From contig CAJJDP010000106.1 in NCBI GenBank assembly GCA_905182995.1, positions 318,036 through 382,035 of the forward strand: DNA of 64,000 nucleotides, given 5' to 3'. Source of the DNA: Paramecium octaurelia (Eukaryota; Ciliophora; Oligohymenophorea; Peniculida; Parameciidae). How positions within the stretch are numbered: position 1 is the stretch's first letter; each line of letters opens with the position of its first letter. The translations under genes were made by a program, and so were the position numbers. Shown here piece after piece: positions 1 through 14,054 of this stretch. A model generated the notes under the pieces. That model saw nothing but the letters and a program-made list of their open reading frames with translations, did no database searches and was not told where the DNA came from.

Positions 1-733
1 TTAAGATTTTATGAATCAACCCCCAACATTACAAGTCCGAAATTCAAGTAAAATAGCTTAGATAATGTAGGTGAATCTTTCCCATAAATATTGAAATAAA
101 CAGATAGTTTACAAATGGGACATCTCGGACCTGGGATGTCCATTCCAAGTTTTTAATTTGGAGCATCTACACCCTTCATTAATGCAGAGGATGTTATGAG
201 AAATGTTCAACCACAAACTACTTAGAATCATTTCGCATCATTCATTTTAAATGAGCAACTCAAACCATAGAATATGCCTCAAAAAAACAGAATCATTGAA
301 GGTACCCAAATTTTGTGTGACATTGAAATTGTGCTCATATCTCGTTATTTCGATATGAAAGCTACTGTAATTGATTTGTGCGATTAACTTAGGTATTCTG
401 CTCTCCCAACAACAAATACAATCTAAAGGAGGACACTTCCATTTCAAATTCTGAATGGCTGAAAGATAGAATGTCCTACAGATACAAGAAACCTGTATGA
501 TTATATATCAATATTATTAGATCAAGGAATCCTTCTGCGATATGATCGAAGTTATTCAAAAAGAAGGAGAGACTAACATGAAGGGAATCATCCAACCGAT
601 TAAATTCTAATAAAATGGTTTCGATTCTATAGAACGGCAAGTGCCCAAAAGTGTGAAATTAGAAAAACCATTCTCACTTTTCATCTTAGAAATACAATAA
701 CTTATTTCTTCGTTTCTATTTAACATCTATTGA
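1..733 (+). CDS. uncharacterised protein, 5' truncated by window edge
   Basis: A frame open from base 1, with TAA/TAG read as Gln, runs to TGA at 731-733. Two 26-nt GTA...TAG introns, 367-392 and 495-520, are needed. Each carries the frame across a TGA, which is good evidence that strand and gene are real. The protein is hydrophilic, with a segment around GTQILCDIEIVLISRYF just before the first intron and a hydrophobic end (FSLFILEIQQLISSFLF). I recognise no family. A minus-strand frame at 238-480 has a vaguely zinc-finger look (several CxxC-like spacings) but has no matching introns, so I treat it as a shadow. Confidence 0.7.
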
Positions 734-897
734 CAAAATAGGACTGAATGTTGTTTAAATGTTTATATGTTCCTTATTTTAACGATTTTCCATATATTAT
801 TAAATCAGTATGCATCAATAATGTTTCACTATTCCATATTATTCATTATAATTATTAATAATAAAATGGAATATAGTTTAAAATAACAATACAATTT

Positions 898-1640
898 TCA
901 TAAAACTAAACAAATATCCATATATATGTAAAATAATATAAATATATCTACCCAACCCCATCTATTCATTCCATGTGGATAGAATGGACGAGCTATCATC
1001 TTATCTGAAAATCGATATTTCTTAATTGCGGCTAAATTAGCAAAGTTTTCATTGTCCTTCTTTAACCCCACAAGAGTTGCAAACGCTTCTGGTTTTTAAA
1101 TTCTTAAAATTTCCTCCGCTTCAAATAATTGAAAATCAATACATGTCAATTTTCACCTACAGCCCTATTTCGGTTCTCCAGCACTTTACTAAGCTTCTCA
1201 GCTATCCAGAACACTTCTTGATTGAAGAAGTTCTCCTTCTTTGCCTCAAAATGGTCCTCTGGAATAGTAAATAATGCAATCAGACTTTTGATTAAGCCTT
1301 GGAGAGCAGCTCTTATAGATGCCAGAGTTACTTATTACTTTGGATTTTGACCCCAATAATCCTGGTTTTATTAGCTTGATAAACCAAATAGACATTATAG
1401 TACTTGGCTTTTAAAACCAAATTAATCTCTATCCTTATTATTAGGCAAGTTCACAGAACATGCTAATTGAGTGGAACAGATGTGACATCAGCAAACCATT
1501 CTTCAGGTTTATAAGATCTCTTTTCCTCATATTGTAATCTCACTATAAATAGTGATTATATATATATATGGTTAAGTAAGTCCTCCGATAGCCCAATATC
1601 CAAAGACAATTTTGTCTCATATACTAATTAAAAATAATAG
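898..1640 (-). CDS. uncharacterised protein, exon structure partly unresolved
   Basis: Coding-like minus-strand frames run from about 1640 to a TGA at 898-900. They include segments such as KPEEWFADVTSVPLNQH, YWGQNPKQQVTLASIRAAL and PEAFATLVGLKKDNENF, and end in a hydrophobic tail after PHGMNRWGWVDIF. Joining them needs at least two introns. The best candidates start GTT or GTG and end AAG rather than GTA...TAG, so splicing is uncertain and a degraded gene is possible. The start is not settled. No family recognised. It is convergent with the gene ending at 733. Confidence 0.5.
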
Positions 1641-2270
1641 CCTCATTTTAAAGATCACATTTAAGGGTAACTTGAGTGTGGACTGGAATATTCAATAATT
1701 TAAATTTTCAAAATATTGAATTAAACAATCTATGAATTGGAATAATAATAAAGATATGATTAATAATAATAATAATAATAGTAAAGGGTCTTTAATTTTT
1801 AGAAGAATAAATAAAATAAAAGTTTCATTTTGATTGGAATTAAAAATATTGCATTTGTGTGTTTGTTTAATTATATATGAGTAACTACTTCAGCATAATT
1901 AATGATATCAAAATTAATAATTTACACACTAATTATCAACCTTCTATTTATTATTATGATAATAACTACTGTAAATCAACGATTTTAATGATAAAGTAGA
2001 TTTTACAATATAAAAATAATTCATCCAAAGAATATCTTGACATTTCCATAGAGTATCTTGCCACAAAAGCAGTATTAAATTTTCATATCAAATTTTACAT
2101 TGATTGTGCTGTTTCGATTTGTTACATTTTTTATTGCATATTTAATTATAAGAAGGAAACCTCATATATTTATTAAGCATTTAATCATTTGAAAATTAGA
2201 AGCCCAATACTAAGGCAGAGATCTAATCTATGGATATAGTTGAATCTTTAGAATAAAAATAATGAATGAT
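1641..2270. other. AT-rich intergenic stretch
   Basis: About 630 bp of very AT-rich DNA between two minus-strand genes. It contains a short (AT)n run near 1560-1570 at the upstream gene's edge and an imperfect AAT microsatellite around 1741-1780. I see no coding frame with plausible composition. Confidence 0.6.
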
Positions 2271-2450
2271 TCATTAAATTATACAAAGACCATATTCACG
2301 TTCCTTGCTAAATTCCACTATTTTCTCGAATTCATCATTGTCTGGAATTTCAACCAACTTAGCATCAACTTTGGTTACATATTTGGATTCCCTTACAAAG
2401 CTTTTGCTTTATTATGTTTGGATAGCCGTTTAAGATGAGTTCTATTGCAT
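2271..2450 (-). CDS. small protein of 59 residues
   Basis: ATG at 2450 to TGA at 2271 gives 60 codons without an intron, in coding-like composition. The N-terminal third is Gln/Ser rich (six of its glutamines are TAA/TAG codons). The rest is charged, for example EIPDNDEFEKIVEFSKERE. It lies 36 bp downstream of GET3 on the same strand. No family recognised. The close spacing leaves open that it is read on the GET3 transcript, but GET3 has its own TGA. Confidence 0.5.
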
Positions 2451-2486
2451 TTTTTATTATTAAATATATATTAAATAACCCCTTAA

Positions 2487-3562
<1,076 letters not shown>

Positions 3563-3706
3563 TTATTATTACATTATTTAAATTTAGATAAATTTTCCTT
3601 ATATCTCATTGACTTTCTCAATGCTTCAAATTTAAATAAAATTAAGATAAACTTCTCATCATTACACGAATTTATAATGAGAATTTAAGTTATCATTAGA
3701 AAATAT

Positions 3707-4762
<1,056 letters not shown>

Positions 4763-5264
4763 TTATAAATAAAAAATAATTATGTTTTTAATCGAAATTT
4801 TGAAAACAATTTCTTCAGAATTCATATTATGATTAATATTCAAAATAAAATAACATTGCAATTTCGATACTTATTGATAGGAAAATTTAATATTAGATAT
4901 ATATCCATCATGCATTTTCGAAGTTCATTCATCTATTTATGAATTAGAATTAATATTTTTGTATTTTAATATTAAACAATCGGTAAATTATTAAGTAAAT
5001 AATTTTATCTCTGTTTTAGTTGATAACCAAAATAAATTGAAACGCTAACATTAAAATCGAAATTTGACTATGATTATTAAAACTTCTAATTAAAAATCAT
5101 AACATAATTTTATGACTTAAGACTTCGATATTCTTAAGGCAGTTAAATAGATTATTAATTATACTACTATAGAATTTCAATTTATACTTTTTCAATAATA
5201 TTAATAAAATAATTCAAAAAATACTTGAGAAAAAGGCATTTTAATTTTAAATGAATAAAGCAAA
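4763..5264. other. AT-rich intergenic stretch
   Basis: About 500 bp between two minus-strand genes. It would hold the promoter of the kinase at 3707-4762. No coding frame or repeat of note. Confidence 0.6.
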
Positions 5265-6292
5265 TCAACCATGATGACAAATAGGACACTATTTAGACCT
5301 TTTCAACCAACTAGTAAAGCAAGTTAAATGGAATCTGTGGATGCAAAGTAATATTGCCAACTTATCTCCGTCCAAGTATGTTTAAGCACAAATAGCACAC
5401 TCTAAATTGTCATCTGACAAATTTGGGTTATGCTTAAACTCAGTTTCAATAAAATTTAATTAATTTCCTTAGAGCTACTGTTAGTTCTGAAATAATTAAT
5501 TTCCCTAATCCTACTATTATTATTAATTTTAATTGATTTATTATTACTATTATTGTTATTAAGGTAGCCTTTTTTAAAATACTTTATTGATTGAACTCTA
5601 TTCCAAAATCAGCTAAGGTAGGTACTCAGAAGGTATTTCTGGAAATGATTACTTTATATTATCATATTCCTCTTGTGTCATTTATAGGGAATTTAAAAAT
5701 CGTTTAAAGAAGAGCTGCTAATGTTGATTTTCCCTTGACAAAGCCCTCCTGAGATATTTATAGTTTCCTTTATTATCAAGGTAAGTGGGAAACCAGTTTT
5801 GTTAAACCTCATTGGCTTGTATTTGCTCTTCTTCTGGTTATTAAATAAAATTAAACTGATTTTTCTCTGATTCAATTTGATTGAATTGATTTTCCTCTTA
5901 AACTTTGTTGACAAAGTTTTCCTATAGAATATTTTAATTTGTCCCATTCTTTACTTTCTCATATTGTAAAAACTCTTCATCAAAAACCTCGGCAAATTAC
6001 ACAGCAAAATTATTATTTTTAATCGTATGCTCCCTCTTACCTGCAATGTTTTTGCTTTGTGGTTATTACTTATTATTCTTAACATAATCTTTTTTGTTGA
6101 TTGCCTTCTTCATATTTGGTTGTTATTCTTTTTTTTTACCTCTTCCTTTACGACCTTTATAATAATAATTTAAATACCTTTTTTTTTTTCAGCAAATTCA
6201 TACATACTATCTGAATCTTCTATATGATTGCTATTCTTTTAAGCTTGGCTTACTTCAAAGTCGTCTGATGAAACCTAAATTTAAGCATCCAT
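5265..6292 (-). CDS. RING-H2 finger protein with Gln-rich linker
   Basis: Likely E3 ubiquitin ligase. The last 45 residues form a RING-H2 finger: CAIC, then CIHRFH, then C before TSWLKRSKQ, then CPIC, all eight ligands present. Before it lie a long TAA/TAG-encoded Gln run (5515-5560) and a charged, low-complexity N-terminal two-thirds. An SFPEIPSEYLPQLILEQ segment precedes the Gln run. Near residue 38 the frame breaks at an A11 run (6180-6190 on the + strand). Either a 23-nt GTA...AAG intron at 6155-6177 or a missing base in the homopolymer restores it. With the intron the protein is 334 residues. No membrane segment. Confidence 0.85.
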
Positions 6293-7025
6293 TTTCAAAT
6301 TATATTATAATTTATAATCTATAAATAATAGAAATTAAATAAAGAAATATAATAATCTTTCAAATAAATGGTAACAAAAATTCAGGAAAAAAAAAAAACC
6401 TTATCATGTTTGGAAAATAGACCAAGATGAAAAAATGTTTCTTTTTATAATATAAGTAATCCATAATTTATAATTGTATCATGCTCTCTTTGGCTGGAAC
6501 AATAAATCTTAAATTACTTATTTGCTTTCGAATCAATTTATTTTGCTCATAGAGATATTTTAACAAATATTATTTTGAAAATATTTTTTAGATTAATTAT
6601 GATTTGAACGAACTTAATATTCTATTTGACAAATTTATTTAATTGATATCGTGTGATTATGCACTATTCTTAATTCAATTAATTTACTTTTTTCAGTTTG
6701 ATATTAATAAGTAGTTGTTGATATTTTGAATAAATATATCAAAAAGTATATCAGATCTAATGGTCTCAAAACTGCTTGAAATATCATAGTACTCAAAATT
6801 AATGTAATGGTTTATCTGATATTTATGATATATCCTTTGGATATGTTTAAAAAATAGAGTTATGAAAGAAATGCTATCAATCTTTATTTTACTTATATTG
6901 AGTCATCAAACAATTGGAATTTGATTCTTAATAAAATGTGTGAGAATTATTATAAAAATATTATAAAATGGATGGACATCATTGCAAAGATTGAATAACA
7001 ATTCTGATTAATTTTATATCATTTC
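6293..7025. other. intergenic, with a weak minus-strand coding signal
   Basis: About 730 bp. Two overlapping minus-strand frames are TGA-free for 80-100 codons: an ATG frame at 6533-6787, and a frame at about 6366-6670 holding a charged stretch (YEQNKLIRKQISNLRF). Neither has a convincing start and splice that would make a gene. It could be a small unresolved gene or chance in AT-rich DNA. Confidence 0.3.
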
Positions 7026-7324
7026 TCATGAATTGTCCTTTTGCTTAAGTTTAGAACATTTTAATTTGTGTCTCTGCTTTGATTTTTTGTCTCTTTCTAT
7101 GGCATTTGATTCGTCATCACTTGTGCATGTGTCAGATTTCTCATTTTCGTCTAATTTATGGGTAAACTGTGCTCTGCAAACTAAAAGTTTATACATTTGT
7201 TACCATTAAATTTTAATTTTCCTGCATTTTCGTTATCAATCGTATCCTCTGACCATTAGACTGATTTTTTGGTTTACTTAGTTTTCTTCCTTTTTTGCTT
7301 TGATTGTGTTGGTTCTTGTGGCAT
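7026..7324 (-). CDS. PPP1R11/Ypi1-type inhibitor of protein phosphatase 1
   Basis: Small, basic, intrinsically disordered protein of 91 residues. After one 23-nt intron (7181-7203) the frame closes exactly. The core matches the PPP1R11/Ypi1 family: a VxW-type PP1-docking element in KKSVQWSEDTIDNENAG, followed by a single-Cys remnant of the Cys-rich patch (family members have CCCI; here VCRAQF) and an acidic then basic tail. In animals and yeast such proteins bind and restrain PP1 catalytic subunits. The substituted Cys patch may weaken zinc-related or E3 functions claimed for animal homologs. It is divergent from the gene at 7419 with 94 bp between starts. Confidence 0.8.
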
Positions 7325-7418
7325 CTTATAAAAATCATCAATTGAATTACCTAGACTTCTGTTTAAGTTAATGATATCATAATTTAGTAGAGATAATAAG
7401 AATATTAGAATTAATATA

Positions 7419-8123
7419 ATGTAATCACACATAAAAAACAATCCCATTACAGGGAATGCTGTTTGTAAAATCCAAAATAGAGGCAAAAGAACATTCACTA
7501 CACATGATCATATTCAAAGCTCGTGTATTGTTAAGAGTACTCCTTTGAATAAAACTCCTAACAGACACAAAATCCCAGATCACTCAAATGAGCATTTCTA
7601 TCCACAAGATAATTCATATTAGAAGAGGGATCTGAGAAAGAGTTTGAGTACATTTCAACCTAAGGAAAATATAAGGGATCCATTAAGCAGAAAGATTTCA
7701 GATATTTATGGATAGGAAATAAAAATTACTCGTTCGCCAATAAAATAATAATAAGGGCAGTCAGAGACGGTATCTCCTTAGAAAAGAAGAATAATGGATA
7801 ATAAGAGTTCACATGTTGATTAGAATGATATCTATGAAGTGAATCTAAATTACAATAAAGAAAAAACACTACCATCAGATGTCAATTGGTTCTATGTTGA
7901 TACAATCAAACATAGACACGATTATAAAATTGAATAGCCAAATCCTTGTCGATCTTCATAGAAGGATTAGAGAAGTGTATTGGATTAAAACAATAAAATT
8001 GTTCCATAAAATAATTATTATTAAAAGCAGAACGATAAGCTCTCTAAAAAGTAAGAGGTTGCCCTCTAATATACTTATTTGAGAGCAGTTAAAAGGTCGG
8101 AACTGGTGATGAAGAAAAAATGA
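7419..8123 (+). CDS. uncharacterised hydrophilic protein
   Basis: ATG at 7419 to TGA at 8121-8123 gives 234 residues with no intron and no TGA in between. Composition is Lys/Gln/Ser/Asn rich, without membrane segments. Basic and short-peptide-like segments include KIPDHSNEHFYPQDNSY and DVNWFYVDTIKHRHDYKIE. No domain recognised. The antisense frame over 7274-7498 looks like a hydrophobic protein but is a shadow of this gene's start region. Confidence 0.7.
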
Positions 8124-8188
8124 TATTTACTACATTAATTATTAAATTCAACTTGTAAGAAAAGGAGTTAATCAAAATTAAATAAAGC

Positions 8189-8572
8189 TCATCTGCAGGA
8201 TCCCAATTTCTTTGGCCTAAAAAATTAGTTAATCACAAAGTTTTATCTCTCTATAAAAATATCATGATTATGATTGTAACAGGCACTTCTATTTGAGCTA
8301 TTATTTCGATGCGGAATTTTATGTTTACTAGTTAAAATTCCAAGCATATTATTATATTCTCCTATGTATTTGTTAGTTTTAATGTTTGAAGAATGTTTTA
8401 TTTTTGGTAATGCTAATTAGTGTTTATTAATTCTAATGTTAACTGGGCTAACTCCTTAAGTTTTTTGTTTTTCATATAATTCATCCGAAGTGTAATTATT
8501 AAACGATATTAATTCGCTTCTTTGAAGATTCGTTAGTTCTTACTTCTAATGGGATCTTCTTCTTATAACCAT
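8189..8572 (-). CDS. uncharacterised basic protein of 127 residues
   Basis: ATG at 8572 to TGA at 8189 gives an uninterrupted frame with normal protein composition, rich in Arg, Lys, Asn and His. Segments include SPVNIRINKHQLALPKIKH and ends FFRPKKLGSCR. The opposite strand has a longer TGA-free frame (about 8149-8909), but its composition is that of translated antisense, so I prefer this one. It is tail-to-tail with the gene ending at 8123. No family recognised. Confidence 0.6.
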
Positions 8573-9148
8573 TTTATCATCACTCATCATATCAATTAAT
8601 ATTTTTATATTTATTTGTTCTATTCATAATAATTAACAATCTATTAATCTAAATCTAGAAATATCGTAATTTATTGATCATGTTTTAGCATAACATACTT
8701 CTCTCAAACAATTTAATACAGATTTACTTTACATAATACAAAAAATTAAACTTCTACTCTTAAATTTTAGAATAAATTAATTAATACTTTCTGATCTGCT
8801 CTACAAATACTAATAATTAAACTAGGTTAGTATTGAATATAATGATTTACGAAGAGCAGTAGATTAAAAATATGAATTCATTTTATATTTTGAGGACTAC
8901 AAACCCTTGATTATTTATTTTATAAAAAAAAATAAAATAAGATTCTAAGGATAAATACTTGTTTATTTCGTTTAAACGTAGTATAAGAGTATATATAAAT
9001 GCATTATCAATAAAATAAATCTTATAATATTGTTTATTTATCAATAACTATATTATTAAGTCATATGAGCAATTAATGATTATGTATTCTGATATATATA
9101 TATGAATTTTAATTATATAATTGCGTGTAAATTTTGAATTTAAAATGC
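8573..9148. other. AT-rich intergenic stretch
   Basis: About 575 bp, over 80 percent A+T by eye, with (AT)n-like patches near 9090-9115. Nothing coding seen. Confidence 0.6.
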
Positions 9149-9516
9149 TCAAATTGCACCAACAACTCTAGGAATAAATCCTTTAATTAGTTCAATTACG
9201 GGCATCATTCTTCCACCGGAAGGTCCCTAGTCATCTCCATTATTTTCATCATCAGAATATTCCTCCTATTATTCTTAGTTTTCATTGGAGTCCTATTCTG
9301 TTTGACTAGCTTCCTCAACATATTCAGTTTCCAACAGTAAATATTCTTTGAGTAGAGACTTAACAGGTATTGCTTAAACTTTATTCTAAGATTTGAGTTT
9401 AGTATTACTTATTCAAAATAGAAGACTTTATCATTCAATGTGGTTTCGGTATCTGGGACATAGCAAATAGCTTGTCTTAAGTTTTTTAAGAATGTTGAAG
9501 ACAAGCGTGCTATCAT
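9149..9516 (-). CDS. small acidic protein
   Basis: One 23-nt intron (9386-9408) joins two exons into exactly 115 codons, 114 residues. The N-terminus is mildly basic and amphipathic (MIARLSSTFLKNLRQAI). The middle is strongly acidic and Gln rich. The C-terminus is hydrophobic (RMMPVIELIKGFIPRVVGAI). The pattern could suit a membrane-associating tail but proves nothing. It lies 66 bp downstream of the AGC kinase stop on the same strand. No family recognised. Confidence 0.65.
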
Positions 9517-9582
9517 TGATAAACTAAAATTGATTAATTTATTTAATGGGTTTGATACAAAATATTACATTCCTTTCGTTCT

Positions 9583-11007
9583 TCATTTTTTCATATTAGC
9601 ACCTTGTTGCATGCTGGGTTGATATGTGAAATTTGAAAAATTTTAGTTTGGTAACAAAGTACCATTAACAGGAGTGTCTTTAGCAATTTATTTAGTCATT
9701 CCCTCGTCAAAATACTTCAATTCCTTTTTGTCGAATTTGTATGGTGGTTGGATCTAAATGTGATATTATGAATACTCTATGTTAAATGATTTCAGTCAAA
9801 TCAATGCCTCCAAAGAAATCATGTTTCATGATATCATATCCATCATTTTCATATCCCAATCTTTTTTTCGGCTAAAATAATGTAACAAGATGTGATTTAC
9901 ATCTACGACCAACAATTACTCCAACAAAGATCGAGCATTTTCAGAAAGATATTAAGGATAGGGAATAGGTTATGTCAATATCCTTCGAATCATTTCCTTC
10001 TTATTCTCTTTGTAATGAGGGGGGGCTCCCACAAGCATCTCATACAACAAGGCTCCAAAACTCCACCAATCACAGGTTTTATCATAGCCGGTTTCTAAGA
10101 ATGAGAAGAAATAGTACTTGTAGTCAGGATCTCAGGGGCTAAATATTCAGGAGTTCCACATAAGCTGAATGCAGTTTCATCTTCCTCCATCATAATTTTG
10201 GAAAGACCAAAGTCAGTCAATTTGATGTGACCATTTTCATCAAGCAATATGTTTTCTGGTTTAAGATCTCTATAGATGATATGGTTTTCATGTAAATATT
10301 GTAATCCCAAAAGTATTTCAGCTGCATAAAACTTAGCCACTTCCTCCTTGAATCTTCCCACTTTTCTTAAATGGTAAAATAGTTCTCCACCTGGCATATA
10401 GTCTACAACAAGATACAATTTATATTATGATTAAAATGCATATCTCAATCTTACTAAAAAGATACTAGAACATGTTGCCAAAATGATTCTCTCAGTCTCT
10501 GTATGACGTTTTTATCTCTCATTCTTGATATTCTTCTTTTGTAACACCTTCATTGCATAATATTTTGCTAACTCTAAAATACTCATTACAATTCGATTTA
10601 TATTGCACTAACATAACTTTCCCAAATGATCCCTTTCCCAAGACTTTCAACAATCTGAAACTGTCTATGTTTACCTTCTGAGTTTATTAGCCCTGCCCTT
10701 CACTCTCATTTGTTTTAGATGCTATATCCAATTGCCTTGTATTTTCCTAAAATTGCTAAAGCTATCTCATACATTGGACAATTTGTAAAATTCATCCTTT
10801 TCCACTTGCAATTCAGGATCATCGGTCATTTCAGTTTAATTCTAATTTACCACTTCGCTTGTCTAACCATCTCCACTAGCTCCATGATCTTAAAATTAAT
10901 TTACGTTTCGGTTTCATAATTGATCCTTACACAGATTCCGGTTTCTTGATTTCCTGTCCTCCCAACAATTTCTCCTCATCATAATCTCGATAACACATAT
11001 TACCCAT
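9583..11007 (-). CDS. AGC-family protein kinase (Akt/SGK/S6K-like)
   Basis: Complete AGC kinase with its C-terminal tail. Seen: [10 protein letters not shown] Gly loop, YYAMKVL lysine, [11 protein letters not shown] catalytic loop, TDFGLSK, activation loop ending [14 protein letters not shown], then the PxxP-like QPPYKF, a turn-motif region around DTPVNGT and a hydrophobic motif FSNFTY. Introns of 26, 22, 23, 29 and 22 nt fit the frame. One more 5' splice is needed near 10830-10890 (candidate 16 nt or an alternative start at the later ATG), so the N-terminus is uncertain. No PH or other accessory domain is visible. Regulation by PDK1-type phosphorylation is inferred from the motifs. Confidence 0.92.
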
Positions 11008-11166
11008 GTTAATAAATATAATTTATATTAATATTATGAATATGGCCTTTGAAACTAATTTTACTACAGATTGAAGAGTGATTCACTTGTGTAATTGTTT
11101 ATGCAATCAAGTGCTCATTAAAATAGTTTAAAATATGGAATATTATAGTGCAATTATATTTTGACA

Positions 11167-11798
11167 TCAGATTTAATTTATAATACATGAGAACAATAAA
11201 AAGCATTTTTGAGATTCATGATTTTTTATATACTCAATTTATCTTTTAATATTGCTCAATTCGAGATTTCTTAAAGCATATCTATAAAATCTTACTAATT
11301 ACTATATGGAATAATCCTATCTTTTGGCCAGACTATCCCTCTGATCAATCGCCCTCTATTTGCATTGCTTCTCCTCTATCAACTATTGCATGACTGATTG
11401 AATCTCTCCTCTAAGAATAACAATACACAAGCCTACTCTAATGATCTTTGTGGTTTCCTCGGAGATTGAGGCAAAATTGTATCAATCAACGAGTTGATAA
11501 TCGAAACTCGATCGCAAGGCATAGAACATGACCGGATATGAAAGAATCTACTAGCCTACCTTTCCTGATGCTATTGTCTCAGTTATTCGACCATGGCTAT
11601 GCATTGTTGGATCACCTCCTGGGTTTTATTAGGAACAGATGAAATGCAAGTCTAAATTTTCGTAGATGATCCATTCACTGTAGAGGCTTGCCTTGTCAGT
11701 TTCCTTATGAATTTTAATGGAGATGGTGCGTCCTATCAAATAATCATGCCACTTACAGGGTTAGTGCTACCAGAAGCAGGTCTGGTTGGCAACTCCAT
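11167..11798 (-). CDS. uncharacterised protein, probably coiled-coil
   Basis: ATG at 11798 to TGA at 11167. Two GTA...TAG introns (11733-11756, 24 nt; 11411-11436, 26 nt) give exactly 194 codons. Central and C-terminal parts are rich in Gln, Glu, Arg and Leu with heptad-like spacing (EGEIQSVMQQLIEEKQCKQR), suggesting a coiled coil. No domain recognised. A further in-frame 21-nt intron near the end is possible. It lies 79 bp downstream of Rib72 on the same strand. Confidence 0.6.
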
Positions 11799-11877
11799 GA
11801 TATTCAATGAACTTCTCTTTTTGATCATTATTTTTTTGTTTTATGTAATAAATGTATCTGTTTATATAATAAATCGA

Positions 11878-13891
11878 TCAAGCTCTTTTGCCTCCCAATG
11901 ATTCCCACAATGATTGCATACACAATTTCCACTCTCCATTCCTATCAAATTCTCTCATCAAGAAATATTGCTCCTGCAAAGTCAAATTAAATCCTAACTC
12001 CAATAACCCTTAAGATAGCTCTTCAAAGTCAATGTATCCTTTAAGTTATTTATCCAACTTCCTATATTCATATATGTGGCCATTAATACTTCATCAAGTC
12101 CAACAAGAAACTATCGAAATTGGGATATCCATCGGCAAATAACCTTAATTTGGCGATGATTTAGGAGATGTCAGCCTCCTTGAAAACGTCTGGTTTCTGT
12201 CTCATGTAATTAATGGTGAACTCATCTGCTCTCATCAATTAGAATTTGTAGACGTTGAATTAAACGATGCCTCCCAATTAGAAATCCTTAGATTAATCGC
12301 AAAAATAAGTACCCTCTCAGTATAATAATCATTGGTTAATGGGTTCTTTTATCTGGATCTCTCTTGGAATTTGCCACCCTTTGATAATAATCATATTAGA
12401 ATACCCAAATACCACTGTTCCTTTCAGATGTTTGGTACACCTAGACAGTATCATCCCCGCAGTAGAAGGATATTATGAATCTTCTGGAATTCTCCTCTCT
12501 GACTTCGCTGATCTGTCTAGCTTCAAATCTGAGGATGAATTGATCTTAAGTGAAGTTCTTTCGTACATCCTTCTTAGGTGGTTTTGGTTACAAGGAATAG
12601 ACTGATCCCAAGGAATCCTCTTCATAACCATAACCATTATAGGGAGGAACTGGCTAATAAAACTTTTTGCCTCTCTCTTATTTTAATGTGGCAGGCCTTG
12701 CATAGATAAGAATACATTACTTTTATTGGATTCCTAAAACATTCAAGTAATATTCCTTAGTGAAATCATCACATCCATAAATGAAGCATTCTCTTCCATA
12801 AATTTTAACTGTGTTCCCACAAATAAGATCTTGGGGACTATAAAATTCTTCCTTCTTTAGAGTCATTCCTGGATAATGAGTGAGAATGGGAGCCTTGGGG
12901 ATCTTTTGTCTCCTCAACATCAAAGGATAAGGGTCTTTTCCTGAATTCTATTTTCTAACTTCTTTGACTTCACATGTATCATCAGCCAAGTAATAGTTTA
13001 ATGTGTAATAATTAAGTTAGCCTTCGATGGAGGCATCGTCCCATATGATATCAAAAGACAAGACTTTCCTATCATTTTGTAAATATTTATTGAGTCCTCC
13101 ATTGGGATGGCCTCCTCCTAATTTGACTTCGAAATATTCCTTGTATTCTTTGGTGTCGGGTGGGTTGATTTTAAGATCTTTAGTTTCTCTTATGTTTTCA
13201 AAGTTGTCTCTTGGCATTTGTTCTGGTAAATTCAATGGTTTGCCCATGTATTCATAGAATTCTCTGGTGTAAGTGTCACAATCTTGAATTCTAAAAACCT
13301 AGATTAATAAAATTTGAATATGTATTACTCTTTCGTAAAAATTGACATTTGTACATAATTGAAAATCCTCCCATTTGTAGAAGTCTTGCTTGCCCAACTT
13401 TTTGGTGATCTTCTGTCTCTTGATAAATAAGCCTTGAGGGATTCCAGCATTGGGTACTCTGGGCTGTAAATTGATATTATTATGTAATGTACTTCTGTCA
13501 CATGTATTGTTCCATCTGATAAATAGTAGTATATGATGACTCTTCTGATTCTGAAGTTCTCGTTGGGGTTTTCAACGACTGATTCTTGGAAGTAACCGTA
13601 GAAACGTAAAACAGCTCGATCATATTTCAACCATGGTGGTTAGATGCGAGGAATGTAATCATTTTCTGGTGGTTGTCTGCTCCCATAGGTCAGGTTGGGA
13701 GGAGCATTGAATTTCATTGAATCCATTAGGTTTGGATCGAATTCCTCGTGGATGAAGTTGGTTTTCTCTTGCACCGTGCCGTTGATGTGTGAAAATTGCT
13801 GAGTTTTGTGATGATTTTCTTTGAAGGGATCTGAGAAGACATGGCCAGGCAGGAAGGGGACTTGCTTTGGGAATTGTGAATTGAGGGACAT
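11878..13891 (-). CDS. EFHC1/Rib72-like protein with three DM10 domains and EF-hand
   Basis: Axonemal microtubule inner protein family. The N-terminus carries the typical PFLPGHVF motif. Three DM10 domains follow: one around KYDRAVLRFYGYF/KKLGKQDFYKWEDF, a second ending FTKEYYLNVLGI, and a third around NFTQDQFILRFEARQ. An EF-hand-like region then leads to REFDRNGEW near the end, whose loop is degenerate. Introns include one at about 13463-13491 ending CAG, one of 30 nt before VFRIQDCDTYTREFY, and one of 24 nt ending AAG before the third DM10. In ciliates Rib72 lies in the doublet A-tubule. Implies normal ciliary architecture; nothing is missing. Confidence 0.93.
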
Positions 13892-14054
13892 GTGATATAA
13901 TAAAAATATAACTGATTATCTATTGTGGGGGATATGCAATATGAAATAAACAAAAAAGAGAGTTAGCTATATAAAAAATTAAAAACCTACCAACATAGAA
14001 TGGATCCTCAATCTCCTGGATCAAATACCCAAATATTAGCTACAGCAATCGAAT

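Noticed and set aside
238-480. Minus-strand frame resembling an SP-RING-like Cys pattern
   Set aside because: No matching introns or upstream exons, while the plus strand carries a frame with two clean 26-nt introns across the same bases.
7274-7498. Minus-strand hydrophobic ORF resembling a membrane protein
   Set aside because: Overlaps the start of the plus-strand gene at 7419 and the PP1 inhibitor; it has no ATG before its hydrophobic part and is explained as a shadow.
8149-8909. A plus-strand frame free of TGA for about 250 codons
   Set aside because: Translates to hydrophobic, Phe/Leu/Tyr-rich antisense-like sequence; the opposite strand holds a compact protein-like ORF (8189-8572) with ATG and TGA.
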